A stretch of 64,000 bases of DNA, from contig NZ_DAIOEU010000005.1 of assembly GCF_036746095.1 (NCBI RefSeq), forward strand, positions 1-64,000. The letters run 5' to 3'. This DNA is from Dyella_B sp036746095. Its GTDB lineage: Bacteria; Pseudomonadota; Gammaproteobacteria; Xanthomonadales; Rhodanobacteraceae. A program made the translations under genes and the position numbers. Shown in pieces: positions 25,002 to 33,307 of the stretch. Below the pieces are notes generated by a model. It made no database searches. It saw only the letters and a list, made by a program, of their open reading frames with translations, and was not told the DNA's origin. How positions within the stretch are numbered: the stretch's first letter is position 1; every line of letters starts with the position of its first letter.

Positions 25002-27974
25002 ATGTCCGACGACACCTGTACGGCCTTAATTGATGGCTTCGAGCAAAAACTTCAACCCGGCGAGCGACTGATCGATGCCTTCATTCGCGTTGGTATCGCC
25101 GTGCCACACGTGTGTTATCTGAAAACACTCGGCCCGCTGGAAACCTGCGACACCTGCCTGGTGGAAGTCAATGGCAAGCTGGTGCGCGCCTGCTCCACCC
25201 ACGCACAAGCCGGCGACGTCATCATCACCGGCTCGCCCCATGCAAGACAGGCGCGCGAAGAAGGCATGGATCGCATCCTTGCCAAGCACGAGCTGTATTG
25301 CTCGGTGTGCGAGAACAACACCGGCGATTGCCAGCTGCACAACACCTTCGCGGACATGGATATCGCCATCCAACGCTATCGATTCACGCGAAAACCACAT
25401 AAAAAAGACGAATCGAATGCGTTCTACACCTACGACCCGGACCAGTGCATCCTGTGCGGCCGTTGCGTGGAGGCGTGCCAGAACGTCGAAGTCAACGAAA
25501 CGCTGAGCATCGACTACAGCAACCCGCACCCGCGCGTGCTGTGGGATGGCGGCAAGCCGATCGGCGAGTCGAGCTGCGTCTCCTGCGGCCATTGCGTCAC
25601 CGTGTGTCCGTGCAATGCGCTGCTGGAACGCACGCTGCAGCCGGATGCCGGGCCGTTCACCGCGATCGAGGCTGACACCAAGCGCACCATGATCGATTTC
25701 GTCAAGGCGCTGGAAGACACCACCGGCACGCCGCCGATCACGGCGATTTCCAAGATCGACGTGGCGTTGCGGCAAAAGGAGATCAAGCGCACCAAGACCG
25801 TCTGCACGTATTGCGGCGTGGGTTGTTCGTTCGAGATGTGGACGCGCGGCCGGCAGATCCTGAAAGTGCAGCCGATGGAAGAAGCGCCGGTCAACGGCAT
25901 TTCCACCTGCATCAAGGGCAAGTTCGCGTGGGATTTCGTCAACGCCAAGGAACGCCTCACCACGCCGTTGATTCGCGAGAACGGCACATTCCGCGAGGCC
26001 AGCTGGGCCGAAGCGCTGGAGCTGGTCGCCACGCGGCTCAAGCACATTCATGCAACCTATGGACCCAAATCCATCGGTTTTATCGGCTCCAGCAAGGCCA
26101 GCAACGAAGAGGCCTATCTCACGCAGAAGATCGCGCGCCTGATCTTCCGCACCAACAGCGTCGACAACTCCTCGCGCTATTGCCAGAACCCCGCCACGCA
26201 GGGCCTGTTCCGCACCGTCGGATACGGGGGCGACGCCGGTTCGATCACGGACATCGCTTCCGCCTCGCTGGTGATCCTGGTGGGTTCCAACACGGCCGAA
26301 TGCCATCCAGTGATCGCATCGCGCATCAAGGCCGCGCACAAGCTGCGCGGGCAGAAGCTGATCGTGGTCGATCCGCGCAAGCACGAGATGGCCGCACGCG
26401 CGGATATCCATCTCAAGGTGAAAAGCAGTACGGACCTGGTGTGGGCCTGCGCCACCGCACGCTACATCTTCGATCACGGCCTGGAAGACAAGGAATTCTT
26501 GAACACGCAGGTCAACGGCATCGAGGAATTCCGCCAATCGCTGGAACCGTTCACGCTTGAATTTGCCGAACAGGTGACTGGTTTGTCGCAAGCGCAACTG
26601 GCCGAAGCCGCGGAAATGATTGCGCATGCGCCGTCAGTTTGCCTGCTGTGGGCGATGGGCATCACGCAACACAGCCACGGTTCGGATACCAGCACGTCGC
26701 TGTCGAATCTATTGCTGGTCACCGGCAACTACGGACGGCCCGGCACCGGCGGCTACCCGATGCGCGGCCACAACAACGTGCAGGGCGCCAGCGATTTCGG
26801 CTGCCTGAAGAACGTATACCCCGGCTACGAAAAAGTCACCGACCAGGAAGCGCGCGCACGCTGGGCCAAGGCCTGGGGCGTACCGGCGGAACATCTTTCC
26901 GACGAAGTGGGCCTGGACAACTTCAGCATGGTCGAGAAGGCGCACAAGGGCGAAGTGAAAGCGATGATGGTGATCGGCGAGGAAACCGCCATCTCCGATG
27001 CCGATACGCAGAACGTGATCGATGCATTCAAGAAACTGGAGTTTTTCGTGGTGCTGGACATGTTCGTCAGCCGCACCGCCGAATTCGCCGACGTGATCCT
27101 GCCCGCGTGCGCAAGCGTGGAAAAGGACGGCAGCTTCGTCAACACCGAGCGCCGTATCCAGCGCTTCTACAAGGCGATGGAACCATTAGGCCAAAGCCGC
27201 CCCGATTGGGCGATCCTTACCGACCTGGCCAAGCAGCTCGGGCATGACTGGGGTTACACGCATCCCTCGCAGATCATGGCCGAATGCGCCGGCGTCGCGA
27301 AAATGTTTGCCGGCGTGAGCTACGAACGGCTGGAAGGCTGGAAATCGCTGCAGTGGCCGGTGAAAGAAGACGGCACGGATACGCCGCTGCTCTACACCGA
27401 CGGCTTCAAATTTCCCGACAAGAAAGCCAAGCTGCATCCAGTGCAATGGAATCCACCGCAGGAAGATGCCGACGGCAGCTACGACATCGTCCTCGACAAC
27501 GGCCGCCTGCTCGAACACTTCCAGTCCACCAACCAGACCGGCCGCGGACCGCGCGTGCACAACGAAACGCCCAACTGGTTCGTGGAAATCAGTCCGGAAC
27601 TGGCTGCCGAACGCGGCATCGAAGACGGCACCTGGCTGCGCATCACCTCGCGCCGCGCGCATGTGGACGTGCGCGCCACCGTTACCGATCGCGTCAGCGG
27701 CAAGACCATGTACCTGCCGATCCACCACTCAAAGCCGGGCGTGAACATGCTGACCGGCGAACATCACGATACGGAGGTCAACACGCCGGCCTATAAAGAG
27801 CTGGCCGTGCGCATCGAAAAACTGCCCATGTCCAAAGGCGAACCGCCCCTGCCGTACCGCAATCATCGCTATGGCAAACGCACGCCGAATCTCGGTCCTG
27901 AGGCCGAGCAAAAATGGGCGCGTGCCGAATACCAGGAACCGCCGGCAACCATCGAACATCCCGAGACACTCTAA
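25002..27974 (+). CDS. fdhF: Cytosolic formate dehydrogenase, catalytic subunit
   Basis: A 990-residue Mo/W enzyme oxidising formate to CO2. In order: plant-type [2Fe-2S] domain ('CYLKTLGPLETCDTC'), NuoG-type His-Cys segment ('CSVCENNTGDCQLH'), two 4Fe-4S ferredoxin motifs ('CILCGRCVEAC', 'CVSCGHCVTVCPC'), then the bis-MGD catalytic domain with its own cluster ('CTYCGVGC'). The metal ligand is cysteine, C394 in 'SSRYCQNPATQGL', not selenocysteine. The architecture matches NAD-linked or ferredoxin-like FdhA/YjgC types, but no NAD-binding beta subunit is present. ATG 25002 is the start that fits the domain. It overlaps the DUF1641 gene by one base. Confidence 0.9.
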   Translation: MSDDTCTALIDGFEQKLQPGERLIDAFIRVGIAVPHVCYLKTLGPLETCDTCLVEVNGKLVRACSTHAQAGDVIITGSPHARQAREEGMDRILAKHELYCSVCENNTGDCQLHNTFADMDIAIQRYRFTRKPHKKDESNAFYTYDPDQCILCGRCVEACQNVEVNETLSIDYSNPHPRVLWDGGKPIGESSCVSCGHCVTVCPCNALLERTLQPDAGPFTAIEADTKRTMIDFVKALEDTTGTPPITAISKIDVALRQKEIKRTKTVCTYCGVGCSFEMWTRGRQILKVQPMEEAPVNGISTCIKGKFAWDFVNAKERLTTPLIRENGTFREASWAEALELVATRLKHIHATYGPKSIGFIGSSKASNEEAYLTQKIARLIFRTNSVDNSSRYCQNPATQGLFRTVGYGGDAGSITDIASASLVILVGSNTAECHPVIASRIKAAHKLRGQKLIVVDPRKHEMAARADIHLKVKSSTDLVWACATARYIFDHGLEDKEFLNTQVNGIEEFRQSLEPFTLEFAEQVTGLSQAQLAEAAEMIAHAPSVCLLWAMGITQHSHGSDTSTSLSNLLLVTGNYGRPGTGGYPMRGHNNVQGASDFGCLKNVYPGYEKVTDQEARARWAKAWGVPAEHLSDEVGLDNFSMVEKAHKGEVKAMMVIGEETAISDADTQNVIDAFKKLEFFVVLDMFVSRTAEFADVILPACASVEKDGSFVNTERRIQRFYKAMEPLGQSRPDWAILTDLAKQLGHDWGYTHPSQIMAECAGVAKMFAGVSYERLEGWKSLQWPVKEDGTDTPLLYTDGFKFPDKKAKLHPVQWNPPQEDADGSYDIVLDNGRLLEHFQSTNQTGRGPRVHNETPNWFVEISPELAAERGIEDGTWLRITSRRAHVDVRATVTDRVSGKTMYLPIHHSKPGVNMLTGEHHDTEVNTPAYKELAVRIEKLPMSKGEPPLPYRNHRYGKRTPNLGPEAEQKWARAEYQEPPATIEHPETL

Positions 27975-28453
27975 TGGCCGAACCCCTCGCCTATCAGCCC
28001 ACGCCACCGAAAATTGGCCCCAGCGCGCGCGAAGAACTGGACCAATTACTGGAAACCTTGCATGAGTCCGGCGTATTGCGGCTGGCCAACGATATCGCCG
28101 CCGGCAAGCAGGACATCGTCGGCATCGTGATGAAGGGCTTGAACCTGGAAGGCTCGCGCTACGCCACGCAAAACATCGCCGCGATCCTGATGGTGCTGGC
28201 GCAGATTCCGCCACCGCGTTTCTACAAGATCGCCACCACGGTGAAAGATGCTTTGCTGGCGGCGGCAGATGAGCCGCCGGCGGAACAGGAAGCACCCGGC
28301 GTGCGCGGGTTTTACAAGGCGTTGAAGGATGAAGAAACCTGGCGTGCGCTGGCGCCGTTGGTGCAGGGTTTGATGGCGCTGGGCGAAGGCTTGCGCAAAC
28401 CTGCACCGGAGAAACCGATCTCGTCGTTTACGGGAAAGCCTAGCAACGCCTAA
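27974..28453 (+). CDS. DUF1641 formate-dehydrogenase partner
   Basis: A 159-residue soluble protein of the DUF1641 (YrhD/YjgD) family, repeatedly found directly after this type of formate dehydrogenase, including in Bacillus. The core 'LHESGVLRLANDIAAGKQDIVGIVMKGLN' and 'FYKALKDEETWRALAPLVQGLMALGEGL' is characteristic. The start overlaps the fdh stop (TAATG), so translation is coupled. It is probably an accessory or electron-transfer-related subunit; its mechanism is not established. Confidence 0.85.
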   Translation: MAEPLAYQPTPPKIGPSAREELDQLLETLHESGVLRLANDIAAGKQDIVGIVMKGLNLEGSRYATQNIAAILMVLAQIPPPRFYKIATTVKDALLAAADEPPAEQEAPGVRGFYKALKDEETWRALAPLVQGLMALGEGLRKPAPEKPISSFTGKPSNA

Positions 28454-28467
28454 CCCCCATTACGGCA

Positions 28468-28941
28468 TCAAACCGGCAACGCCGTGGTCCGTTTCACCGT
28501 GCGCAACGCCAGCGTCGATTGCACCCGCACCACGCCGGGCAACTGCGTGAGTATCTCGGTATGGATGCGCTCGAAGTCCGCCGAATCCGCATACGCCACA
28601 CGCACCATGTAATCGGCCGCACCGGCAAGCAGACAGCACTCGGTGACTTCGGGATGTTTCTGGATCGCCACCTCGAACGCATCCAGCGCCGCGCGGCCCT
28701 GCTGGTCCAGGGTGACCAATACGAAGGCAGTGCCTGACAGGCCGGCCGCTTTCTCATCCAGCAACATCACGTAGCGGGAAATCAGCCCCCGATCCTCCAG
28801 CAACTTCACCCGCCGCAGGCAGGCGGAGGGAGAAAGATTGATTCGCTGGGCCAGTTCCGCGTTGGCCAGGCGGCCGTCTTCCTGCAGCAGGCGGAGGATG
28901 GCACGGTCGCGCTCGTCCAGGGGCGGAAAGGGATTCGTCAT
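28468..28941 (-). CDS. Lrp/AsnC family regulator
   Basis: A 157-residue regulator: N-terminal winged HTH ('LDERDRAILRLLQEDGRLANAELAQRINLSPSACLRRV', residues 8-45) and C-terminal RAM amino-acid-binding domain. It diverges from alanine dehydrogenase with 165 bp between starts. This arrangement is known for alanine-responsive Lrp proteins that activate ald, and that is the likely role here. The upstream sequence has an AT-rich patch (TACTTTTTACCAAAAATG region) suited to Lrp binding. Confidence 0.88.
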   Translation of the reverse strand: MTNPFPPLDERDRAILRLLQEDGRLANAELAQRINLSPSACLRRVKLLEDRGLISRYVMLLDEKAAGLSGTAFVLVTLDQQGRAALDAFEVAIQKHPEVTECCLLAGAADYMVRVAYADSADFERIHTEILTQLPGVVRVQSTLALRTVKRTTALPV

Positions 28942-29106
28942 AAATTCTACTTTTTACCAAAAATGCCGCATTGGATGCGAAGAAACGTCCAGTCCATGGC
29001 CATAATGAGCGAGAAATTGCGCAAGGCCTCGATCATACTGCGCGCCGCACGGCACACGGAAGGCCGGCGCAGCAACCTTCCCAACCCTTTGTCGAGAGAT
29101 CGAGTC

Positions 29107-30225
29107 ATGCGCATCGGTGTACCGAAAGAGATCAAGAACCATGAATACCGGGTGGGCCTTGTCCCATCTTCTGTGCAGGAACTGGTACACCACGGCCATC
29201 AGGTGATGGTGCAGAAAGACGCCGGTGCTGGCGCTGGCCTGACGGATGCGGATTACGTGGCCGCAGGCGCCACCATCATCGACAACGCCGACCAGATCTT
29301 TGCCGAAGCCGACATGATCGTGAAGGTGAAGGAGCCGCTGGCGGTGGAGCGCAAGAAGCTCCGCAAGGGCCAGATCCTCTTCACCTATCTGCACCTGGCG
29401 CCCGATGCCGAGCAGACCCACGACCTGATCGCCTCCGGGGCCATCTGCATTGCCTATGAAACGGTCACCGCGGCGAACGGCTCGCTGCCGTTGCTGACGC
29501 CGATGTCCGAAGTGGCCGGCCGTCTTGCGCCGCAGGTCGGTGCGCACTCGCTGGAAAAGGCCCAGGGCGGCCGCGGCGTGCTGCTGGGCGGCGTGCCCGG
29601 CGTGCCGGCAGCCGAAGTGGTGATTCTGGGCGGCGGCGTATCCGGTACGCACGCGGCCACCATCGCGGTCGGCATGGGCGCGAAAGTCACTGTCGTGGAT
29701 CGCTCCGCCGAAGCGCTGAAGCGCCTGGCCACGCAATTCGGCACCTCGATCTCCACCGTGTTCTCCACCCGTTCGGCGATCGAAGAACTGGTGCTCCGCG
29801 CCGACCTCTTGATCGGCACCGTGCTGGTGCCCGGCGCCGCCGCGCCCAAGCTGGTGACGCGCGAGATGGTGCGCACGATGAAGCCGGGTTCGGTGATCGT
29901 CGACGTCGCCATCGACCAGGGCGGCTGCGTGGAAACCTCGCATGCCACCACGCATTCCGATCCCACCTACGTGGTCGACGGCGTGGTGCACTACTGTGTG
30001 GCGAACATGCCGGGCGCGGTGGCGCGCACTTCCACGTTTGCGCTCAACAGCGTGACGTTGCCGTTTACGCTCGCACTGGCCAATCACGGTTGGCAGAAGG
30101 CCTTGCAGCAGGACGTGCATCTGCGCAATGGCCTCAACGTGTTCGAAGGTAAGGTTACGTGTGAGCCAGTGGCGCAGGCGCATAACCTTGCGTACGTGAA
30201 GGCGGAGAGCGTGCTGGGGATGTAA
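29107..30225 (+). CDS. ald: Alanine dehydrogenase
   Basis: A 372-residue NAD-dependent enzyme interconverting L-alanine with pyruvate and ammonia. N-terminal 'MRIGVPKEIKNHEYRVGLVP' is the family signature. Catalytic K75 ('VKVKEP') and H96 ('YLHLAPD') are present, and the NAD site 'VVILGGGVSGTHAA' sits at about 170. The open frame extends 48 codons upstream, but ATG 29107 matches the family start. The divergent Lrp gene is the likely regulator. A 33-bp inverted repeat lies 26 bp after the stop and may end transcription. Confidence 0.95.
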   Translation: MRIGVPKEIKNHEYRVGLVPSSVQELVHHGHQVMVQKDAGAGAGLTDADYVAAGATIIDNADQIFAEADMIVKVKEPLAVERKKLRKGQILFTYLHLAPDAEQTHDLIASGAICIAYETVTAANGSLPLLTPMSEVAGRLAPQVGAHSLEKAQGGRGVLLGGVPGVPAAEVVILGGGVSGTHAATIAVGMGAKVTVVDRSAEALKRLATQFGTSISTVFSTRSAIEELVLRADLLIGTVLVPGAAAPKLVTREMVRTMKPGSVIVDVAIDQGGCVETSHATTHSDPTYVVDGVVHYCVANMPGAVARTSTFALNSVTLPFTLALANHGWQKALQQDVHLRNGLNVFEGKVTCEPVAQAHNLAYVKAESVLGM

Positions 30226-30250
30226 TCCAGCACCGCTGCCTGCTTTCCCC

Positions 30251-30338
30251 AAGGCCGTCATTCCCGCGAACGCGGGAATCCATCTTGCTCTGATGCATCA
30301 TGAAAATGGATTCCCGCGTTCGCGGGAATGACGGCCTT
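30251..30338. repeat. GTCATTCC hairpin repeat, core A, 33-bp perfect arms
   Basis: AAGGCCGTCATTCCCGCG... (30251-30283) and its exact complement (30306-30338) enclose a 22-base core containing CTTGCTCTGATGCATCA. The core matches copies at 11,831 and, inverted, 56,735. The position directly after ald suggests use as a transcript end. Confidence 0.9.
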
Positions 30339-30344
30339 GAGGGT

Positions 30345-30587
30345 CTATTCAAATACAACATCTTCCTCAAGCAGCGCCGCCAAATACGCATGGCATATCC
30401 ACCCATGCTGCAAGCGCGCCTCGATCGCCATCGCAATCACTTGCTGATTGATCGGCGTGACTTCACAGCCATGGAAGCGCAGGAAGTCCGTGATGAATCC
30501 TTGAAGCTCCCACGGCATGCGGTCGAAAGGCGTGGCTGCCTCCCGCAGATGCACGCATCGGATGCGTAGGCGAGCTTTGTGCGCCAC
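30345..30587 (-). CDS. Small conserved hypothetical protein
   Basis: Eighty residues from GTG 30587. The segment 'PWELQGFITDFLRFHGCEVTPINQQVIAMAIEARLQHGWICHAYLAALLEED' has good protein character, helical with two Cys and several His. An internal ATG at 30518 would give 57 residues. Neither start has a strong ribosome site. Family not recognised. Confidence 0.5.
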   Translation of the reverse strand: MAHKARLRIRCVHLREAATPFDRMPWELQGFITDFLRFHGCEVTPINQQVIAMAIEARLQHGWICHAYLAALLEEDVVFE

Positions 30588-30711
30588 GTTCGCTCAGCTC
30601 TTTGGCTGGTCTCGGGAGGGTTCGTGCATAAAGCGCACCATGCAACCCACTCTCTCCTCTGCATACACGTGATTGGCGTTCAAACTCAGATGCGCCAATC
30701 GCTCCATATAC

Positions 30712-30787
30712 CGTCACCCCGGCGAAAGCCGGGGCCCAGCGACTTTGGGACGAAAGACACTGGGTCCCGGCTTTCGCCGGGATGACG
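30712..30787. repeat. GTCA hairpin repeat, core C
   Basis: CGTCACCCCGGCGAAAGCCGG and CCGGCTTTCGCCGGGATGACG arms enclose CCCAGCGACTTTGGGACGAAAGACACTGGG, itself an inverted repeat. Related copies lie at 47,836 and 50,769. It sits in the 331-base gap between the 80-residue protein and the GST; nothing else is seen in that gap. Confidence 0.85.
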
Positions 30788-30918
30788 AGGTTTCCAGCAA
30801 GGTTCTACAAAAAGGCCATGTCCGCGGACGTCGCCGGACACCCCGCGGACAACATGTCGATTCCCCCTGCCCCCGTTCGTCGCCGGATTAAAGCCCCCTT
30901 TTCCACGGAGCCATCCCG

Positions 30919-31578
30919 ATGAACCTGAAACTCTACGCCCATCCCTTTTCCTCCTACTGCCAAAAGGTGCTGATAGCGCTCTACGAGAACGACATCCCGT
31001 TCGAATGGCGCATGCTGTCGAGCGAGCAGCCGGAGATCTACGCCGAGTTCGCCGCCATGTGGCCGATCCAGCGTTTTCCGCTACTCACGGACGGCAAGCA
31101 GCAGATCATCGAATCGAGCATCATCATCGAACATCTCGAGCTGCACTATCCCGGCCCCGTATCGCTGCTCCCCGCCAACGCGCGCGATGCTTTGGAAGTG
31201 CGCAAGCTCGACCGCTTCTTCGATTGCTACGTCTCCACGGCACAGGGAAAGATCGTGTTTGATGCGTTGCGGCCGGAACACGAACGCGACGCCCGCGGTG
31301 TGCGTGACGCGCGCGAGATGCTCGATACCGCCTACGCGTGGTTGGACAAGCATCTCGAAGGCCGTGAATGGGCCGCCGGCGCCGGTTTCAGCATGGCCGA
31401 CTGCAGCGCCGCACCGGCGTTGTTCTATGCGGACTGGACCCATCGCATCGACCCGTCATTCGCCCACCTCATCGCGTACCGCAAGCGCCTGCTTGCGCGG
31501 CCCTCGTTCGCGCGCGCGGTGGACGAGGCGCGGCCGTATCGCCCGCTGTTTCCGCTCGGAGCGCCGGATCGCGATTGA
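30919..31578 (+). CDS. Glutathione S-transferase
   Basis: A 219-residue two-domain GST. The N-terminal thioredoxin fold reads 'LKLYAHPFSSYCQKVLIALYENDIPFEW', with the Ser/Cys active-site region at 10-15, cis-Pro 'FPLLTDG', and glutathione-binding 'IIESSIIIEHLE'. The all-helical C-terminal domain carries 'WAAGAGFSMADCSAAPAL'. It likely conjugates or reduces electrophiles in the cytoplasm. It is 89 bp upstream of the aldehyde oxidoreductase operon, same strand, possibly co-expressed. Confidence 0.88.
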   Translation: MNLKLYAHPFSSYCQKVLIALYENDIPFEWRMLSSEQPEIYAEFAAMWPIQRFPLLTDGKQQIIESSIIIEHLELHYPGPVSLLPANARDALEVRKLDRFFDCYVSTAQGKIVFDALRPEHERDARGVRDAREMLDTAYAWLDKHLEGREWAAGAGFSMADCSAAPALFYADWTHRIDPSFAHLIAYRKRLLARPSFARAVDEARPYRPLFPLGAPDRD

Positions 31579-31667
31579 CCTGGCCGCGCCATTGCCCTCC
31601 TCTGCACACCGCGCTAACCACGGATACGCTTGAATTTCCCTCACCTTCGTCGTGAGGGAACCGTGGC

Positions 31668-32288
31668 ATGCCCCAGCATCCAGACGATTCGCCAGAGCAT
31701 GCATCGCGCCGAACTTTTCTGCAGATGATCGGGATAACCGGCATGGCCTCCGGAGTCAGATGGTCCAACGCCCAGGCGGGCGCATCGCACGACCAGGCAC
31801 ATCCGCGTGCCGCTCGCCTTGACGACACGCATTCGCACGTCAAGATCGTCGTCAACGGCAAGCCGCATGAGCTGGATGTAGACAACCGCACCAGCCTGCT
31901 CGATGCGCTGCGCAACGAATTGCAGCTCACCGGCACCAAGAAAGGCTGCGACCATGGGCAATGCGGCGCCTGCACGGTGCACGTGAACGGGCGCCGCATC
32001 AACGCCTGCTTGAGCCTTGCAGCGATGCACGACGGCGATGAAGTGACCACCATCGAGGGTCTTGGTCAACCTGGCGCGCTGCATCCCATGCAGCAGGCGT
32101 TCGTCGACCACGACGGCTACCAATGCGGTTACTGCACGCCAGGGCAGATCATGTCCGCCGTGGCGGTACTGCATGAAAAATGGGGCGATAGCGATGCCGA
32201 CCTGCGCGAAGCGATGAGCGGCAACATCTGCCGTTGCGGTGCGTACAAGAACATTCTGGCGGCGCTCAAACAGGTACGGCGCAGCTGA
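31668..32288 (+). CDS. paoA: Aldehyde oxidoreductase [2Fe-2S] subunit (PaoA-like)
   Basis: A 206-residue iron-sulfur subunit of a xanthine-dehydrogenase-family enzyme. A twin-arginine signal (R14-R15 in 'SRRTFLQMIG') implies export of the folded complex by Tat. Then come the plant-type [2Fe-2S] domain ('GCDHGQCGACTVHVNGRRINAC') and the helical [2Fe-2S] domain ('CGYCTPGQIM', 'NICRCGAYKNI'). First gene of paoABC, 12 bp before the FAD subunit. Substrates of this family are aromatic and aliphatic aldehydes. Confidence 0.9.
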   Translation: MPQHPDDSPEHASRRTFLQMIGITGMASGVRWSNAQAGASHDQAHPRAARLDDTHSHVKIVVNGKPHELDVDNRTSLLDALRNELQLTGTKKGCDHGQCGACTVHVNGRRINACLSLAAMHDGDEVTTIEGLGQPGALHPMQQAFVDHDGYQCGYCTPGQIMSAVAVLHEKWGDSDADLREAMSGNICRCGAYKNILAALKQVRRS

Positions 32289-32300
32289 GCGGAGTGCCTC

Positions 32301-33299
32301 ATGCAGACTTTCGCGTTTTCCCGTGCCAACGACATCCAGCAGGCGATCCAGGCCGGCGCACACGCGTCGACCGCGCAGCAGGGTGCCGAGGTCCGCTACG
32401 TCGCCGGCGGTACCACGCTGGTCGACTTGATGAAGCTGGACGTGGAGCGGCCAAGCCAAGTCATCGACATCAACCATCTGCCATTGGACCAGGTGGAAAG
32501 CACGCCGGATGGGTGCCTGAAGATCGGCGCACTGGTGCGCAATGCCGATCTGGCCACGCTGCCGGAAGTGCAACGCGACTACGCCGTGCTGTCACAGGCA
32601 TTGCTTGCCGGTGCGTCCGGCCAGCTGCGCAATATGGCGACCACCGGCGGCAACCTGTTGCAACGCACGCGTTGCGTGTATTTCCGCGACATCCACAGCG
32701 CATGCAACAAGCGCGAGCCCGGCAGCGGCTGCCCGGCCATCGACGGCTACAACCGCAACCTGGCGATTCTCGGCGCAAGCGACCATTGCATCGCCACCAA
32801 TCCGTCCGACATGAACGTGGCGCTTACCGTCTTGGAAGCCAGCATCGTCATCCAGGGCAACAAGGGCGAGCGGCAGGTGCCGATCAACGATTTCTTCCTG
32901 CTTCCCGGCGACACGCCGCAGCGCGAAACGGTGATGGAGCCCGGCGACCTGATCACGCATGTGTTGCTGCCCAAGCCGCAGCCACGCGCGCGTTCGCATT
33001 ATTTGAAATTGCGCGATCGCGCGTCCTACGAGTTCGCGCTGGCTTCGGCGGCCGTACTCGTGACGCTGGACGGCGGAAACATCGCGACCGCGCGCGTGGC
33101 GATGGGCGGCATTGCCACACGCCCTTGGCGCTCGCACGAGGCAGAACAGGTACTCACCGGCCAGGCGCCATCCCAGGCCTTGTTCGACAAGGCCGCACAT
33201 GCCCTGCTTGCCGAGGCCAAGCCGCGGCGCGGCAACGCCTTCAAGCAGGAACTGGCCCGCCGCTGCCTGGTGCAGGCACTCACTCAAGTCTTGGCGTGA
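32301..33299 (+). CDS. paoB: Aldehyde oxidoreductase FAD subunit (PaoB-like)
   Basis: A 332-residue flavoprotein subunit: FAD-binding 'EVRYVAGGTTLVDLMKLDVERP' at about 32-53, and 'LRNMATTGGNLLQRTRCVYFRD' at about 111-132. It is followed by a cysteine-containing insertion ('CNKREPGSGCPAIDG') that in E. coli PaoB binds an additional 4Fe-4S cluster. It passes electrons from the Fe-S subunit towards the final acceptor. Eight bases separate it from paoC. Confidence 0.9.
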   Translation: MQTFAFSRANDIQQAIQAGAHASTAQQGAEVRYVAGGTTLVDLMKLDVERPSQVIDINHLPLDQVESTPDGCLKIGALVRNADLATLPEVQRDYAVLSQALLAGASGQLRNMATTGGNLLQRTRCVYFRDIHSACNKREPGSGCPAIDGYNRNLAILGASDHCIATNPSDMNVALTVLEASIVIQGNKGERQVPINDFFLLPGDTPQRETVMEPGDLITHVLLPKPQPRARSHYLKLRDRASYEFALASAAVLVTLDGGNIATARVAMGGIATRPWRSHEAEQVLTGQAPSQALFDKAAHALLAEAKPRRGNAFKQELARRCLVQALTQVLA

Positions 33300-33307
33300 G
33301 GACCACC

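Noticed and set aside
26170..26200. Selenocysteine in formate dehydrogenase
   Set aside because: The metal-ligand codon is TGC (C394); no in-frame TGA exists.
28954..30261. 435-codon open frame on the minus strand over ald
   Set aside because: Shadow of alanine dehydrogenase; no recognisable domain.
32234..33307. Upstream extension of the PaoC frame through paoA and paoB
   Set aside because: Out-of-frame shadow of the FAD subunit; homologous sequence starts at ATG 33308.
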